A stretch of 64,000 nt of DNA from Sandaracinobacteroides sp039808025 (GTDB lineage: Bacteria; Pseudomonadota; Alphaproteobacteria; Sphingomonadales; Sphingomonadaceae): NCBI GenBank assembly GCA_039808025.1, contig JBDHSK010000002.1, positions 308,085 to 372,084 of the forward strand. Reading direction: 5' to 3'. Numbering within the stretch: position 1 is the first letter of the stretch; each line of letters opens with the position of its first letter. The position numbers were made by a program, and so were the translations under genes. This document shows positions 27,626 through 36,329 of the stretch, one piece after another. The notes under the pieces were generated by a model that saw nothing but the letters and a program-made list of their open reading frames with translations, ran no database searches and was not told where the DNA came from.

Positions 27626-28834
27626 ATGAACGAGGAATTCTACCGCATCCGCCGTCTGCCCCCCTATGTCATCGCCGAGGTGAACGCGATGCGGGCGGCA
27701 GCACGGGCGCGCGGCGAAGATATCATCGACCTCGGCATGGGAAACCCGGACCTGCCACCTCCACAGCATGTGATCGCCAAACTGGCGGAAGTGGCTGCCA
27801 AGCCTGATGCCCATGGCTATTCGGCCTCGAAAGGGATCCCCGGCCTGCGGCGGGCCCAGGCCAATTATTACCAGCGCCGCTTCGGAGTAGACGTCGATCC
27901 GGAAACCGAAGTGGTGGTCACCATGGGCTCGAAAGAGGGGTTGGCGTCGCTTGCTACCGCCATTACGGCGCCCGGCGACGTGGTGCTTGCCCCCAACCCC
28001 AGCTACCCCATCCATACCTTCGGCTTCATCATCGCCGGCGCCACCATCCGCGCCGTGCCCACCACCCCTGACGAGCAATATTTCGAGAGCCTCGAACGGG
28101 CGATGAACTTCACGGTGCCGCGCCCCTCGATCCTGGTGGTCAACTATCCGTCGAACCCGACGGCCGAGACTGTCGACCTCGCCTTTTACGAACGGCTGGT
28201 CGCCTGGGCACGCGAAAATCGCGTGTGGATCATCTCGGACCTGGCCTATTCCGAACTCTATTATGATGGCAACCCAACCCCCTCCATCCTGCAAGTGAAG
28301 GGTGCCAAGGATGTCGCGGTTGAGTTTACCTCGCTTTCCAAGACCTACTCGATGGCCGGCTGGCGGGTGGGCTTCGCGGTTGGCAACCAGCGGCTGATCG
28401 CTGCCATGTCGCGGGTAAAATCCTACCTCGATTACGGCGCATTCACTCCCATTCAGGCGGCGGCCTGCGCCGCTCTCAACGGCCCGCAGGATATCGTCGA
28501 GGCCAATCGCCAGCTTTACCACAAGCGCCGCGACGTGCTGGTGGAAAGCTTCGCCCGCGCCGGCTGGGAGATTCCCTCGCCTCCGGCCAGCATGTTCGCC
28601 TGGGCGCCGCTGCCGCCAGCCCTTGCCCACCTCGGCTCGCTGGAGTTTTCAAAGCAGTTGCTCACCCATGCCAAGGTGGCAGTGGCGCCAGGGGTTGGTT
28701 ACGGCGAAAACGGCGAGGGTTTCGTGCGCATTGCCCTCGTCGAGAATGAGCAGCGCCTGCGGCAGGCGGCCCGCAATGTAAAACGCTACCTGCAATCGAT
28801 GGGGGTCAACACCCCGACGCAGGCCGGCGCCTGA
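27626..28834 (+). CDS. Class I/II aminotransferase (AlaC/DapL-like)
   Basis: 402-residue fold-type I PLP enzyme. NPDLPPP and HGYSASKGIPGLR at the N-terminus, VNYPSNPTAE, the aspartate strand WIISDLAYSELYYDG, and the Schiff-base Lys in SLSKTYSMAGWRVGF. Such proteins are annotated as alanine-synthesising AlaC or LL-diaminopimelate aminotransferase. Followed at 61 bp by hom, a common alphaproteobacterial order, so a role in amino-acid synthesis is likely. Which amino acid cannot be told from sequence. Confidence 0.88.
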   Translation: MNEEFYRIRRLPPYVIAEVNAMRAAARARGEDIIDLGMGNPDLPPPQHVIAKLAEVAAKPDAHGYSASKGIPGLRRAQANYYQRRFGVDVDPETEVVVTMGSKEGLASLATAITAPGDVVLAPNPSYPIHTFGFIIAGATIRAVPTTPDEQYFESLERAMNFTVPRPSILVVNYPSNPTAETVDLAFYERLVAWARENRVWIISDLAYSELYYDGNPTPSILQVKGAKDVAVEFTSLSKTYSMAGWRVGFAVGNQRLIAAMSRVKSYLDYGAFTPIQAAACAALNGPQDIVEANRQLYHKRRDVLVESFARAGWEIPSPPASMFAWAPLPPALAHLGSLEFSKQLLTHAKVAVAPGVGYGENGEGFVRIALVENEQRLRQAARNVKRYLQSMGVNTPTQAGA

Positions 28835-28848
28835 CACCCCCTCCCCCC

Positions 28849-28872
28849 GGGGATGCAGTTGCAGGCATCCCC
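28849..28872 (+). terminator. Intercistronic hairpin before hom
   Basis: GGGGATGC (28849-28856) pairs with GCATCCCC (28865-28872). No T-run follows, so it probably tunes rather than ends transcription into hom. Confidence 0.45.
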
Positions 28873-28895
28873 CTCCCTTGGCTAAGGCACCCGGC

Positions 28896-30224
28896 ATGAC
28901 AACAAGCACCGACACCGCTTCCGCGACCCTGCCCCCCTTGCGTGTGGGGCTTGCCGGCCTTGGCACGGTGGGCGCCGGGGTGGTGAAGCTTCTCAATGAA
29001 AATGGCGCACTCATTACGCGGCGCGCCGGCCGACCGATCGCCGTAACAGCGGTCAGCGCCCGCGACCGCACCCGCCATCGCGATGTCGATATCAGCCCCT
29101 TCCAGTGGGAAGACGATGCCCTCGCTCTGGTGGGGCGCGACGATGTCGACGTGGTGGTGGAACTGATCGGAGGCGCTGACGGCCCGGCCCTGACGCTGGC
29201 AAGGGCAGCACTTGCTGCCGGCAAGCCCTTCGTCACTGCCAACAAGGCGATGCTCGCCCATCATGGCATCACGCTTGCCGAACTGGCCGAAACCCGCGCC
29301 ACCCCATTGAAGTTCGAGGCTGCGGTTGCTGGCGGAATCCCGGTCATCAAGGGGTTGCGCGAAGGGGCGGCTGCCAACCAGCTGAGCCGGGTGTACGGCA
29401 TTCTGAACGGCACCTGCAATTACATCCTCACCCGCATGGAAAAAGAGGGGCTCGAGTTTCACAGCGTCCTCGCCGAAGCGCAGCGTCTGGGCTATGCCGA
29501 GGCTGACCCGAGCTTCGACATCGACGGCATCGATGCCGCTCACAAGCTTGCCATTCTCGCAAGCCTGGCGTTCGGGTCGCGGCCGGCATTCAACGATGTC
29601 GAGACGCATGGCATCCGCGGCATCTGCCTTGCCGATCTCCGTCAGGCAGCAGTGTTCGGCTGCCGGATCCGGCTGGTGGGGGAAGCGGCGGCCAGCAACA
29701 ACACACTGTTGCAGCGCGTGCGGCCGATGCTGGTGCCGCTGTCACACCCGCTGTCGGCCATCGAAGGGCCACTGAACGCCGTGGTGGCGGAAGGAAATTT
29801 CGTTGGCAGGCTGCTGTTTTCGGGGCCGGGCGCTGGAGAAGGCCCGACGGCAAGCGCCGTCGTCGCCGATCTGATCGACATTGCCCGCGGCGAAGACGGC
29901 CCGGCGTTCGCCATGCCGGTGTCTGCACTTGGCCATGCGGAGCCGGCCTCTCATGGCACCCGACGCGGCCGCTATTATCTGCGCCTCAGCGTGCACGATC
30001 GCCCCGGCGTTCTGGCTGATCTTACCGCAACGCTGCGCGATGCCGGCGTATCGATCGAAAGCCTGATCCAGCCGGCCAGCAACGCCGACGAACTGGCGCT
30101 GGTGGTGATGCTGACCCACGAAGTCGCGGAGCAATCCGTCGTCAGGGCGCAGGCCGCCATGGCAGATCTTCCGGTAGTAGTCGGCGGCTCGCTGATGATG
30201 CCAGTCTTGTCGACCGATTCCTGA
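28896..30224 (+). CDS. hom: Homoserine dehydrogenase
   Basis: 442 residues. Reduces aspartate semialdehyde to homoserine on the way to threonine and methionine. Rossmann loop GLAGLGTVGAGVV, KPFVTANKAMLA, the substrate motif GGIPVIKGLREG, YGILNGTCNYILTRM, and catalytic Lys/Asp in DPSFDIDGIDAAHKLAIL. The C-terminal ACT domain (RPGVLADLTATLRDAGVSIES) gives threonine feedback control. I take the ATG at 28896 behind AAGG; a TTG six codons earlier is the alternative. Confidence 0.96.
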   Translation: MTTSTDTASATLPPLRVGLAGLGTVGAGVVKLLNENGALITRRAGRPIAVTAVSARDRTRHRDVDISPFQWEDDALALVGRDDVDVVVELIGGADGPALTLARAALAAGKPFVTANKAMLAHHGITLAELAETRATPLKFEAAVAGGIPVIKGLREGAAANQLSRVYGILNGTCNYILTRMEKEGLEFHSVLAEAQRLGYAEADPSFDIDGIDAAHKLAILASLAFGSRPAFNDVETHGIRGICLADLRQAAVFGCRIRLVGEAAASNNTLLQRVRPMLVPLSHPLSAIEGPLNAVVAEGNFVGRLLFSGPGAGEGPTASAVVADLIDIARGEDGPAFAMPVSALGHAEPASHGTRRGRYYLRLSVHDRPGVLADLTATLRDAGVSIESLIQPASNADELALVVMLTHEVAEQSVVRAQAAMADLPVVVGGSLMMPVLSTDS

Positions 30225-30269
30225 ATCTGGCAAATCATGCCATCATCAACATTGGGAAGGACCAACCAC

Positions 30270-31274
30270 ATGACCGATCGCACCACATTGCAGCCCAGCA
30301 AGGTGCTCGACAGGGTGCTCGTGCTGGAAATGGTGCGGGTCACCGAATATGCCGCCATCGGCGCCTCGAAACAGATTGGCCGGGGCGATGAAAAGGCTGC
30401 CGACGCTGCTGCCGTTGCCGCCATGCGCGATGCTCTGAACCATCTGGCATTCGATGGCACGGTGGTGATCGGCGAGGGCGAGCGCGACGAGGCGCCGATG
30501 CTCTATATCGGCGAAAAAGTCGGTTCGGCACAGGGAACCGGGCCAAAGATCGACATCGCCCTCGACCCACTGGAAGGCACCACCATCACCGCCAAGGCCG
30601 GACCGAATGCGCTTGCCGTTCTCGCCATCGCCGAGGAAGGCGGCCTTCTGAACGCCCCTGATGTCTATATGGACAAGCTGGCCATCGGTCCGGGCTATGC
30701 CGACGGACTGGTCAGCCTCACGAAAACCCCCACCGAAAACATCATGGCTCTGGCCGCCGCCAAGGGCGTTGACCCGCACGAAATCATCGCCTGCGTGCTC
30801 GACCGTCCCCGCCACGAAACGCTGATCCGCGAACTGCGCGCCATTGGTTGCGGCATCGCCCTTATCCCCGATGGCGATGTGGCGGGCGTGATCGCCGTCA
30901 CCAACCCGGAAACCTCGATTGATATCTACATGGGGTCAGGCGGCGCTCCGGAAGGGGTGCTGGCGGCTGCGGCCCTGCGCTGTGTCGGCGGGCAGTTCGA
31001 AGGCCGGCTCATCTTCCGAAACGACGACGAGAAGGCGCGCGCCCGCAAACTGGGAATCACCGATCTCGACCGCATCTACAAGCTCAACGATCTCGCCAGG
31101 GGCGATGTGATCTTTGCCGCCACCGGCGTGACCGATGGATCGCTGCTGAAGGGGGTGCGGCGCTATGGCAATGGCCGCATCACCACGGAATCGGTGGTGA
31201 TGCGCGCCTCGTCGGGCACCGTGCGCTGGGTCAAGGGTGACCGCAGGGGTGATCCAGCCACCCTCGCTTCATGA
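30270..31274 (+). CDS. glpX: Class II fructose-1,6-bisphosphatase
   Basis: 334 residues. Hydrolyses fructose 1,6-bisphosphate in gluconeogenesis. Metal and phosphate motifs of the lithium-sensitive phosphatase fold: IGEGERDEAPMLYIGE, DIALDPLEGT and GSGGAPEGVLAAAALRCVGG. ATG 30270 follows GGAAGGA; the longer frame from 30237 has no support. Its stop overlaps the recJ ATG (ATGA). Confidence 0.96.
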   Translation: MTDRTTLQPSKVLDRVLVLEMVRVTEYAAIGASKQIGRGDEKAADAAAVAAMRDALNHLAFDGTVVIGEGERDEAPMLYIGEKVGSAQGTGPKIDIALDPLEGTTITAKAGPNALAVLAIAEEGGLLNAPDVYMDKLAIGPGYADGLVSLTKTPTENIMALAAAKGVDPHEIIACVLDRPRHETLIRELRAIGCGIALIPDGDVAGVIAVTNPETSIDIYMGSGGAPEGVLAAAALRCVGGQFEGRLIFRNDDEKARARKLGITDLDRIYKLNDLARGDVIFAATGVTDGSLLKGVRRYGNGRITTESVVMRASSGTVRWVKGDRRGDPATLAS

Positions 31275-33058
31275 CGACTGGCGACGCGCCGCTGGGAATC
31301 GTCGCTTCGGCACTGGGGCGGCGATGGCGGTGGCGCGCTGCTCCGCTACCGCTGGGGGCAGCCCAGCGGCTGGGTGTCGATGATCTGGCAGCCCGGCTGC
31401 TGCTGTCTCGCGGGTGCGCAGCCGATGATGTCAGCCGCACCCTGAGCCCTGCGCTGCGAGACTGGCTGCCCGACCCGTCCATCTTCGCCGACATGGATCG
31501 CGCCGCCAACCGGCTGGCCGATGCCGTGGCGGCCGGCGAAACCATCGTCGTCTTTGCTGATTATGATGTCGATGGCGCCACCTCGGCGGCCTTCCTTCTG
31601 CGCCACCTGGCGGCTCTGGGGGCAACAGCGCGGCCCTATATCCCCGACCGTCTGCTGGAAGGGTATGGCCCCTCGGCCGAGGCGTTGCTGCGCTTCAGGG
31701 CTGAAGGCACCGGTCTGGTGGTGCTGCTCGACTGCGGCACCCAGGCTTTCGCCCCGCTTGCCGCGGCACGCGATAGCGGGCTCGATGTCATCGTCGTCGA
31801 TCACCACAAGGCCTCGACCGAGCTGCCGCCATCGCTGGCGCTGGTGAACCCCAACCGGCTGGATGAAACTGAGGAAGCCGCCGGGTTCGGGCACCTCTGC
31901 ACGGCTGGGCTTGCCTTTCTGGTGGGGGTGGCCCTCAACCGTACCCTGCGCCAGCGCGGGTTTTTCGCCAACCGTCCGGAACCGCGCATCGCTGACTGGC
32001 TTGATATCGTTGCGCTGGGAACGGTCGCTGATGTGGTGCCGCTTACCGGGCTGAACCGGGCGCTGGTGTCGCTGGGGCTGAAACGCATGGCCAGGCGTGA
32101 CTGCGCCGGCATTGCCGCCCTGTGTGACATCGCTGCCATCGGCCGGGCGCCACGTGCCGACGATCTCGGCTTTCATCTTGGCCCCCGCATCAATGCCGGC
32201 GGGCGGGTGGGCAAGGCCGATCTTGGGGTAAGACTGCTGTTGGCCTCAGATCTGGATGATGCCCGGCCGTTGGCCATCGAGCTCGATCAGCTGAACCAGC
32301 AGCGGCGGACCATTGAAACCGCAGTTCTTGCCGAGGCCATGGCCAGAGCGCACGCATCGGCAACAGCCGGAGTGGTAGTGGTTGCTGGCGAGGGCTGGCA
32401 CCCCGGCGTGGTGGGGATCGTTGCCGCCCGCCTGAAAGAACGACTGCACCGCCCGGCGCTGGTGCTGGCAATCGATGATCAGGGTCTGGCCAAAGGCTCA
32501 GGACGCTCGATTCCCGGAGTCGATCTCGGCGCTGCCATACTGGCTGCCAAGGCCCATGGCCTGATCCGCGAAGGCGGCGGCCATGCCATGGCCGTTGGCG
32601 TGACGGTCGAGGAATCGGCCATCCCCGCCCTTGCCGACTGGCTGTCGTCGCATCTGGCAGCCTCGGTGACGGCTGCCGCCAGCGAACGCTGTCTTGATAT
32701 CGACCTCAGCGTCACGCCTCAGGGGTTGACCGTCGATCTGGCGCAGGCGCTCGACGTGGCCGGGCCCTATGGGCAGGGCTGGCCATCACCACGGGTGGCC
32801 GTTGGGCCGGTACGACTTCTGAAAGTCGATACCGTCGGCCGCACCGAACCCCGCACCCATTTGCGCTTTATCGCCAATGGCCGCGACGGCGGCCGGGTAA
32901 CCGGCATTGCCTTTGGCGCCGTCGATACGCCGCTCGGGCAGTTGCTTGCTGGCGCCATCGGGCAGGACCTGTGCCTGGCTGGCCGCATCAGCATAAATCA
33001 GTGGCAGGGGCAAAGCCGGGTCGATCTGCAGCTTGACGACGCGGCGCTGGCGGGCTAA
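31271..33058 (+). CDS. recJ: Single-strand DNA exonuclease RecJ
   Basis: 595 residues. 5'-3' exonuclease in recombination and mismatch repair. DHH-family motifs: VVFADYDVDGATSAA (motif I), LLDCGT (II), VVDHHKAS (III), then GLKRMAR, LGPRINAGGRVG, and the DHHA1 segment with GEGWHPGVVGIVAARLKER and REGGGHAMAVG, followed by the OB domain. Translationally coupled to glpX; last protein gene before tRNA-Glu. Confidence 0.96.
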   Translation: MTTGDAPLGIVASALGRRWRWRAAPLPLGAAQRLGVDDLAARLLLSRGCAADDVSRTLSPALRDWLPDPSIFADMDRAANRLADAVAAGETIVVFADYDVDGATSAAFLLRHLAALGATARPYIPDRLLEGYGPSAEALLRFRAEGTGLVVLLDCGTQAFAPLAAARDSGLDVIVVDHHKASTELPPSLALVNPNRLDETEEAAGFGHLCTAGLAFLVGVALNRTLRQRGFFANRPEPRIADWLDIVALGTVADVVPLTGLNRALVSLGLKRMARRDCAGIAALCDIAAIGRAPRADDLGFHLGPRINAGGRVGKADLGVRLLLASDLDDARPLAIELDQLNQQRRTIETAVLAEAMARAHASATAGVVVVAGEGWHPGVVGIVAARLKERLHRPALVLAIDDQGLAKGSGRSIPGVDLGAAILAAKAHGLIREGGGHAMAVGVTVEESAIPALADWLSSHLAASVTAAASERCLDIDLSVTPQGLTVDLAQALDVAGPYGQGWPSPRVAVGPVRLLKVDTVGRTEPRTHLRFIANGRDGGRVTGIAFGAVDTPLGQLLAGAIGQDLCLAGRISINQWQGQSRVDLQLDDAALAG

Positions 33059-33079
33059 TCGGCCGCCTCCCGCCAGTAC

Positions 33080-33155
33080 GGCCCCTTCGTCTAGCGGTCT
33101 AGGACGTCGCCCTTTCACGGCGAAAACACGGGTTCGAGTCCCGTAGGGGTCGCCA
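33080..33155 (+). tRNA. tRNA-Glu (anticodon TTC)
   Basis: Acceptor GGCCCCT pairs with AGGGGTC (one G-U), anticodon loop CTTTCAC gives TTC, T arm contains GGTTCGAGTCC, discriminator G and encoded CCA (33153-33155). 76 nt including CCA. Confidence 0.95.
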
Positions 33156-33194
33156 TCGGCTGTTCAAGGCCCGCCCAACGTGCAAGAAGGGCGC

Positions 33195-34487
33195 ATGAAG
33201 CCCAAGATCCTGACGGCACTGGTCGATTATACGCCACAAAAATTCGCGACCGACCTTTTCGCCGGTCTGACGGTAGCACTCGTCGCCCTGCCGCTTAGCA
33301 TTGCCATTGCCATCGCATCAGGTGCTCCGCCGGCAACCGGGCTGATCACAGCGGTGACCGGCGGCTTCCTCATCTCGCTGCTGGGTGGAAGCCGGGTACA
33401 GATCGGCGGGCCGACCGGGGCGTTTATCGTTGTCGTCTATGGGGTGATTCACCAGTACGGCTATGGCGGGCTGCTGCAGGCAACGCTGATGGCAGGGGTC
33501 ATCCTGCTGGTTGCCGGGTTCGCGCGTGCCGGCAAGCTGATTCGTCACATCCCCGAATCCGTGATCGAGGGCTTCACCATCGGTATCGCCATTGTGATTG
33601 CCGCCAGCCAGCTGAAGGATCTGGCGGGGATGACAGGCCCCGCCCTACCGGCCGATTTCGTGCCCAAGATGCTGGGCCTTTGGGCAATGCGCCACTCGAT
33701 CGACTGGGCGTCGCTGGCTCTGGGGGTTGCTGCCACCGCCGCGATCCTGATCTTCCGGCGGATGGCACCGCGCTACCCGTGGCCGGTGATCGTTGTGATT
33801 GCCGCCAGCATCATCGCCCTTGCCCTGCCTTCGGTGCAGACCATCATCGACCAGTATGGCGCCCTTCCCAACCGCCTGCCCAAACCGAAACTGCCAGCCT
33901 TTTCCCTTGATAACACCGCCGCCCTGGTGGCGCCTGCCGTCACCATCGCCTTTCTGGCCGGGATCGAATCGCTGTTGTCGGCCATGGTCGCCGACCGCAT
34001 GATCAAGGGCCAGCACCGGTCGAACGCCGAGCTGATTGCCCAAGGGGCAGCCAACATCGCCTCGCCGTTGTTCGGAGGGCTGCCGGCAACCGGCGCCATT
34101 GCCCGCACCGCCACCAACGTGAACGCCGGTGGCCGCACCCCCATCGCCGGCATGGCTCATGCCCTGTTCCTGCTGCTTGCTCTGCTGCTTGCGGGGCCGC
34201 TGGTGGGGCGGATGGCCCTGCCGGCGCTGGCGGCGCTTCTGGTCGTCACAGCCTGGACGATGAGCGAACCGCACCGCTGGCCGCAACGCCTGCAACAGCC
34301 GCGCGCCGACCTCAGCCTGCTGCTTCTGACGGCGGCCATGACGGTGCTGGCCGACCTCACGGTAGCAATTGCCGTCGGCACCATATTGGGCCTGATCCTG
34401 CGGCTGTCGCGGGGCGAAGTGGAAGCCCCCCGCTGGCGCACCCCGTTTCGCTGGGGCGGCAGCAGCCGGCCCAAACGCCCGGAATAG
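33195..34487 (+). CDS. SulP-family anion transporter without STAS domain
   Basis: 430 residues, about 11-14 helices of the SulP/SLC26 fold: DLFAGLTVALVALPLSIAIA at the start, GSRVQIGGPTGAFIVVVYG, HIPESVIEGFTIGIA, AFLAGIESLLSAMVADRM and the GLPATGAIARTATNVNAGG signature. The protein ends soon after the last helix, with no C-terminal STAS domain that most SulP proteins carry. Substrate (sulfate, bicarbonate or another anion) is unknown. The ATG at 33195 follows AAGAAGG and is 40 bp after tRNA-Glu. Confidence 0.87.
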   Translation: MKPKILTALVDYTPQKFATDLFAGLTVALVALPLSIAIAIASGAPPATGLITAVTGGFLISLLGGSRVQIGGPTGAFIVVVYGVIHQYGYGGLLQATLMAGVILLVAGFARAGKLIRHIPESVIEGFTIGIAIVIAASQLKDLAGMTGPALPADFVPKMLGLWAMRHSIDWASLALGVAATAAILIFRRMAPRYPWPVIVVIAASIIALALPSVQTIIDQYGALPNRLPKPKLPAFSLDNTAALVAPAVTIAFLAGIESLLSAMVADRMIKGQHRSNAELIAQGAANIASPLFGGLPATGAIARTATNVNAGGRTPIAGMAHALFLLLALLLAGPLVGRMALPALAALLVVTAWTMSEPHRWPQRLQQPRADLSLLLLTAAMTVLADLTVAIAVGTILGLILRLSRGEVEAPRWRTPFRWGGSSRPKRPE

Positions 34488-34520
34488 CCACAACACCCCC
34501 AACCCTGAAGGTTACTTGCC

Positions 34521-34626
34521 GGCCGCATATCACATGCGGAGTCCTTGTTGGCCGCATATCACATGCGGAGTCCCTGTTGGCCGCATATCACATGCGGAGT
34601 CCCTGTTGGCCGCATATCACATGCGG
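34521..34626. repeat. Four 29-bp tandem hairpin repeats
   Basis: Starts at 34521, 34550, 34579 and 34608, spacing exactly 29 bp. Each unit holds CCGCAT-ATCAC-ATGCGG, a 6-bp stem with a 5-nt loop, then AGTCC(C/T)TGTT. The fourth copy lacks the spacer and runs over the stop codon of the lrp gene. Just beyond, GACTCCGCAT (34631-34640) is an inverted match to ATGCGGAGTC. No spacer variation as in CRISPR. Possible roles: serial terminators between convergent genes, or mRNA-end protection. Confidence 0.9.
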
Positions 34627-35063
34627 CGGTGACTCCGCATCGCAAAGCTCGACTGGATGCGGGAAACCCCTGGCAGGCGAGACAGCACATCGCGGTGAAA
34701 GGCGCCATAATCATCGATACCGCTGATCTGCATGCGCAGCAGGTAATCGCCGGCGCCGCTCAGCAGATACCATTCCTGTATCTCGGGGTGACGCCGCAGC
34801 GCCGCCTCGAACCGCATCAGATACTCCTCGGTCTGACGCTCCAGCTCGATCTGAACAATGGCCACCACCCCTTCTTCCGGAAGGGCGCCGGAAACGATGG
34901 CGGTATAGCCACGAATGGTGCCGTTGCGTTCCAGTAACCGCACCCGCCGCAGACACGCCGAAGGCGACAGCCCCACGGCGGCCGCCAGCGCATGGTTGGT
35001 GATCCGGGCGTCCAGCCGCAGCTGGTTCACAATGCGGCGGTCGATCTCGTCAAGGCCATGCAT
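34617..35063 (-). CDS. Lrp/AsnC-family regulator
   Basis: 148 residues. N-terminal helix-turn-helix (LDEIDRRIVNQLRLDARITNHALAAAVGLSPSACLRRVRLLE) and C-terminal RAM ligand domain (VVAIVQIELE, YLLSGAGDYLLRM). Divergent from alr-dadA, so it is most likely the alanine-sensing activator of that operon (DadR role). I prefer ATG 35063 with GGAAG 8 nt upstream over the TTG at 35078. Its last codons lie inside the 29-bp repeat array. Confidence 0.87.
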   Translation of the reverse strand: MHGLDEIDRRIVNQLRLDARITNHALAAAVGLSPSACLRRVRLLERNGTIRGYTAIVSGALPEEGVVAIVQIELERQTEEYLMRFEAALRRHPEIQEWYLLSGAGDYLLRMQISGIDDYGAFHRDVLSRLPGVSRIQSSFAMRSHRRM

Positions 35064-35183
35064 CGCAGAATCTTCCAAGCATCAGCAGGATAATCAGGTA
35101 TCTGTTGCTATTATGGCATAAAAACCCACAGTATGGCAGATAATTGAGGCACGATGCTGCTATTTGCAATGCTGGAGGCGAGG

Positions 35184-36329
35184 ATGACATCAACCGACGA
35201 ACACAATGCCTGTTCCAGCCGTCTGACTGTCGACCTCGACGCGCTACGCCATAACTACCGCACCATCGCCACCACAGTGTCACCTGCCCGCTGCAGTGCG
35301 GTAGTAAAGGCCAATGCCTATGGTCTGGGCGTCGCACAGGTCGTGCCAGCCCTTTATCGTGAAGGCTGCCGCATCTTCTTCGTGGCCCAGTTGTGCGAGG
35401 CCGCTGCCGTAAAGCGCGCAGCAAGTGGCGACATCACCCTCTTCATCCTCAACGGGCTGGATCCCGGAAGCGAAGCCACCTGCGCCGATTCCGGCTTCAT
35501 TCCGGTGCTGAACTCGGCCTTGCAGGTGGCGCGCTGGCGGGCGCTGGCAAGGCAGCGTGGCCGCGCGCTGCCGGCGGCGCTGCAGGTAGACAGCGGCATG
35601 TCGCGGCTTGGGCTGCCGCTTGCTTGCGCACGCGAACTGGCCGCCGATCAGGAATTCCGCAGCGACGTCGATCTGCAGCTGCTGATGACCCACCTCGCCT
35701 GCGCCGATGAGCCTGGGCGGCCGGTAAACGACGATCAGTTGGCGGCCTTTGCCAGTGCCCGCCAGCTGTTTCCCGATGTTCCGGCCTCCATCGCCAACAG
35801 CGGCGGCAGCTTCCTGCCCCCCTCCTTCCACCTCGATATTGTTCGCCCCGGCATTGCGCTTTATGGCGGCTCGGCCGGTCCGCTGGCCCACGACATCCGG
35901 GCGGTGGTGCAACTGGAAGCCCGGGTCGTGCAATGCCGTGAGATCGCCGCGGGAACCGGGGTGGGCTATGGCCTCACCCACGTCGCTGCCCGGCCCGAAC
36001 GGCTTGCCACCATTGCCATCGGCTATGCCGACGGCTGGCCGCGCTGCCTTGGCAACAAAGGATCGGCATGGCGCAACGGCACCCGCCTGCCGTTCGTCGG
36101 CCGCGTCTCGATGGACAGCACCATCGTCGATACCAGCACGATTACCAGCGGCGCGCTGAACGAAGGCGATTTCGTCGAACTGATCGGGCCCTCCCAATCG
36201 CTCGATCAGGTGGCGGCCGATGCCGGCACCATTTCCTACGAGATCCTTACCCAGCTGGGCCGTCGCCACCACCGCATCTACACCGAGGAAGGCCGGGTTC
36301 ATCATGTCCCGGCAGGAGAATGGGCATGA
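35184..36329 (+). CDS. dadX: Alanine racemase, catabolic type
   Basis: 381-residue fold-type III PLP enzyme converting L- and D-alanine. PLP Lys in SAVVKANAYGLG, substrate loop QVDSGMSRLGLP, and the second-base Tyr region VGYGLTHVA; VGRVSMDSTIVDTS near the C-terminus. ATG 35184 follows GGAGGCGAGG. The stop overlaps the dadA ATG, so with dadA it turns L-alanine to D-alanine and then pyruvate. An essential biosynthetic Alr may exist elsewhere. Confidence 0.9.
   Translation: MTSTDEHNACSSRLTVDLDALRHNYRTIATTVSPARCSAVVKANAYGLGVAQVVPALYREGCRIFFVAQLCEAAAVKRAASGDITLFILNGLDPGSEATCADSGFIPVLNSALQVARWRALARQRGRALPAALQVDSGMSRLGLPLACARELAADQEFRSDVDLQLLMTHLACADEPGRPVNDDQLAAFASARQLFPDVPASIANSGGSFLPPSFHLDIVRPGIALYGGSAGPLAHDIRAVVQLEARVVQCREIAAGTGVGYGLTHVAARPERLATIAIGYADGWPRCLGNKGSAWRNGTRLPFVGRVSMDSTIVDTSTITSGALNEGDFVELIGPSQSLDQVAADAGTISYEILTQLGRRHHRIYTEEGRVHHVPAGEWA

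Noticed and set aside
27309..27629. 106-codon plus-strand frame upstream of the aminotransferase
   Set aside because: Cys/Ala/Pro-rich composition, no ribosome site, no family; the region looks non-coding.
34521..34626. CRISPR array
   Set aside because: Repeats are directly adjacent with no variable spacers and only four units; no cas genes nearby.
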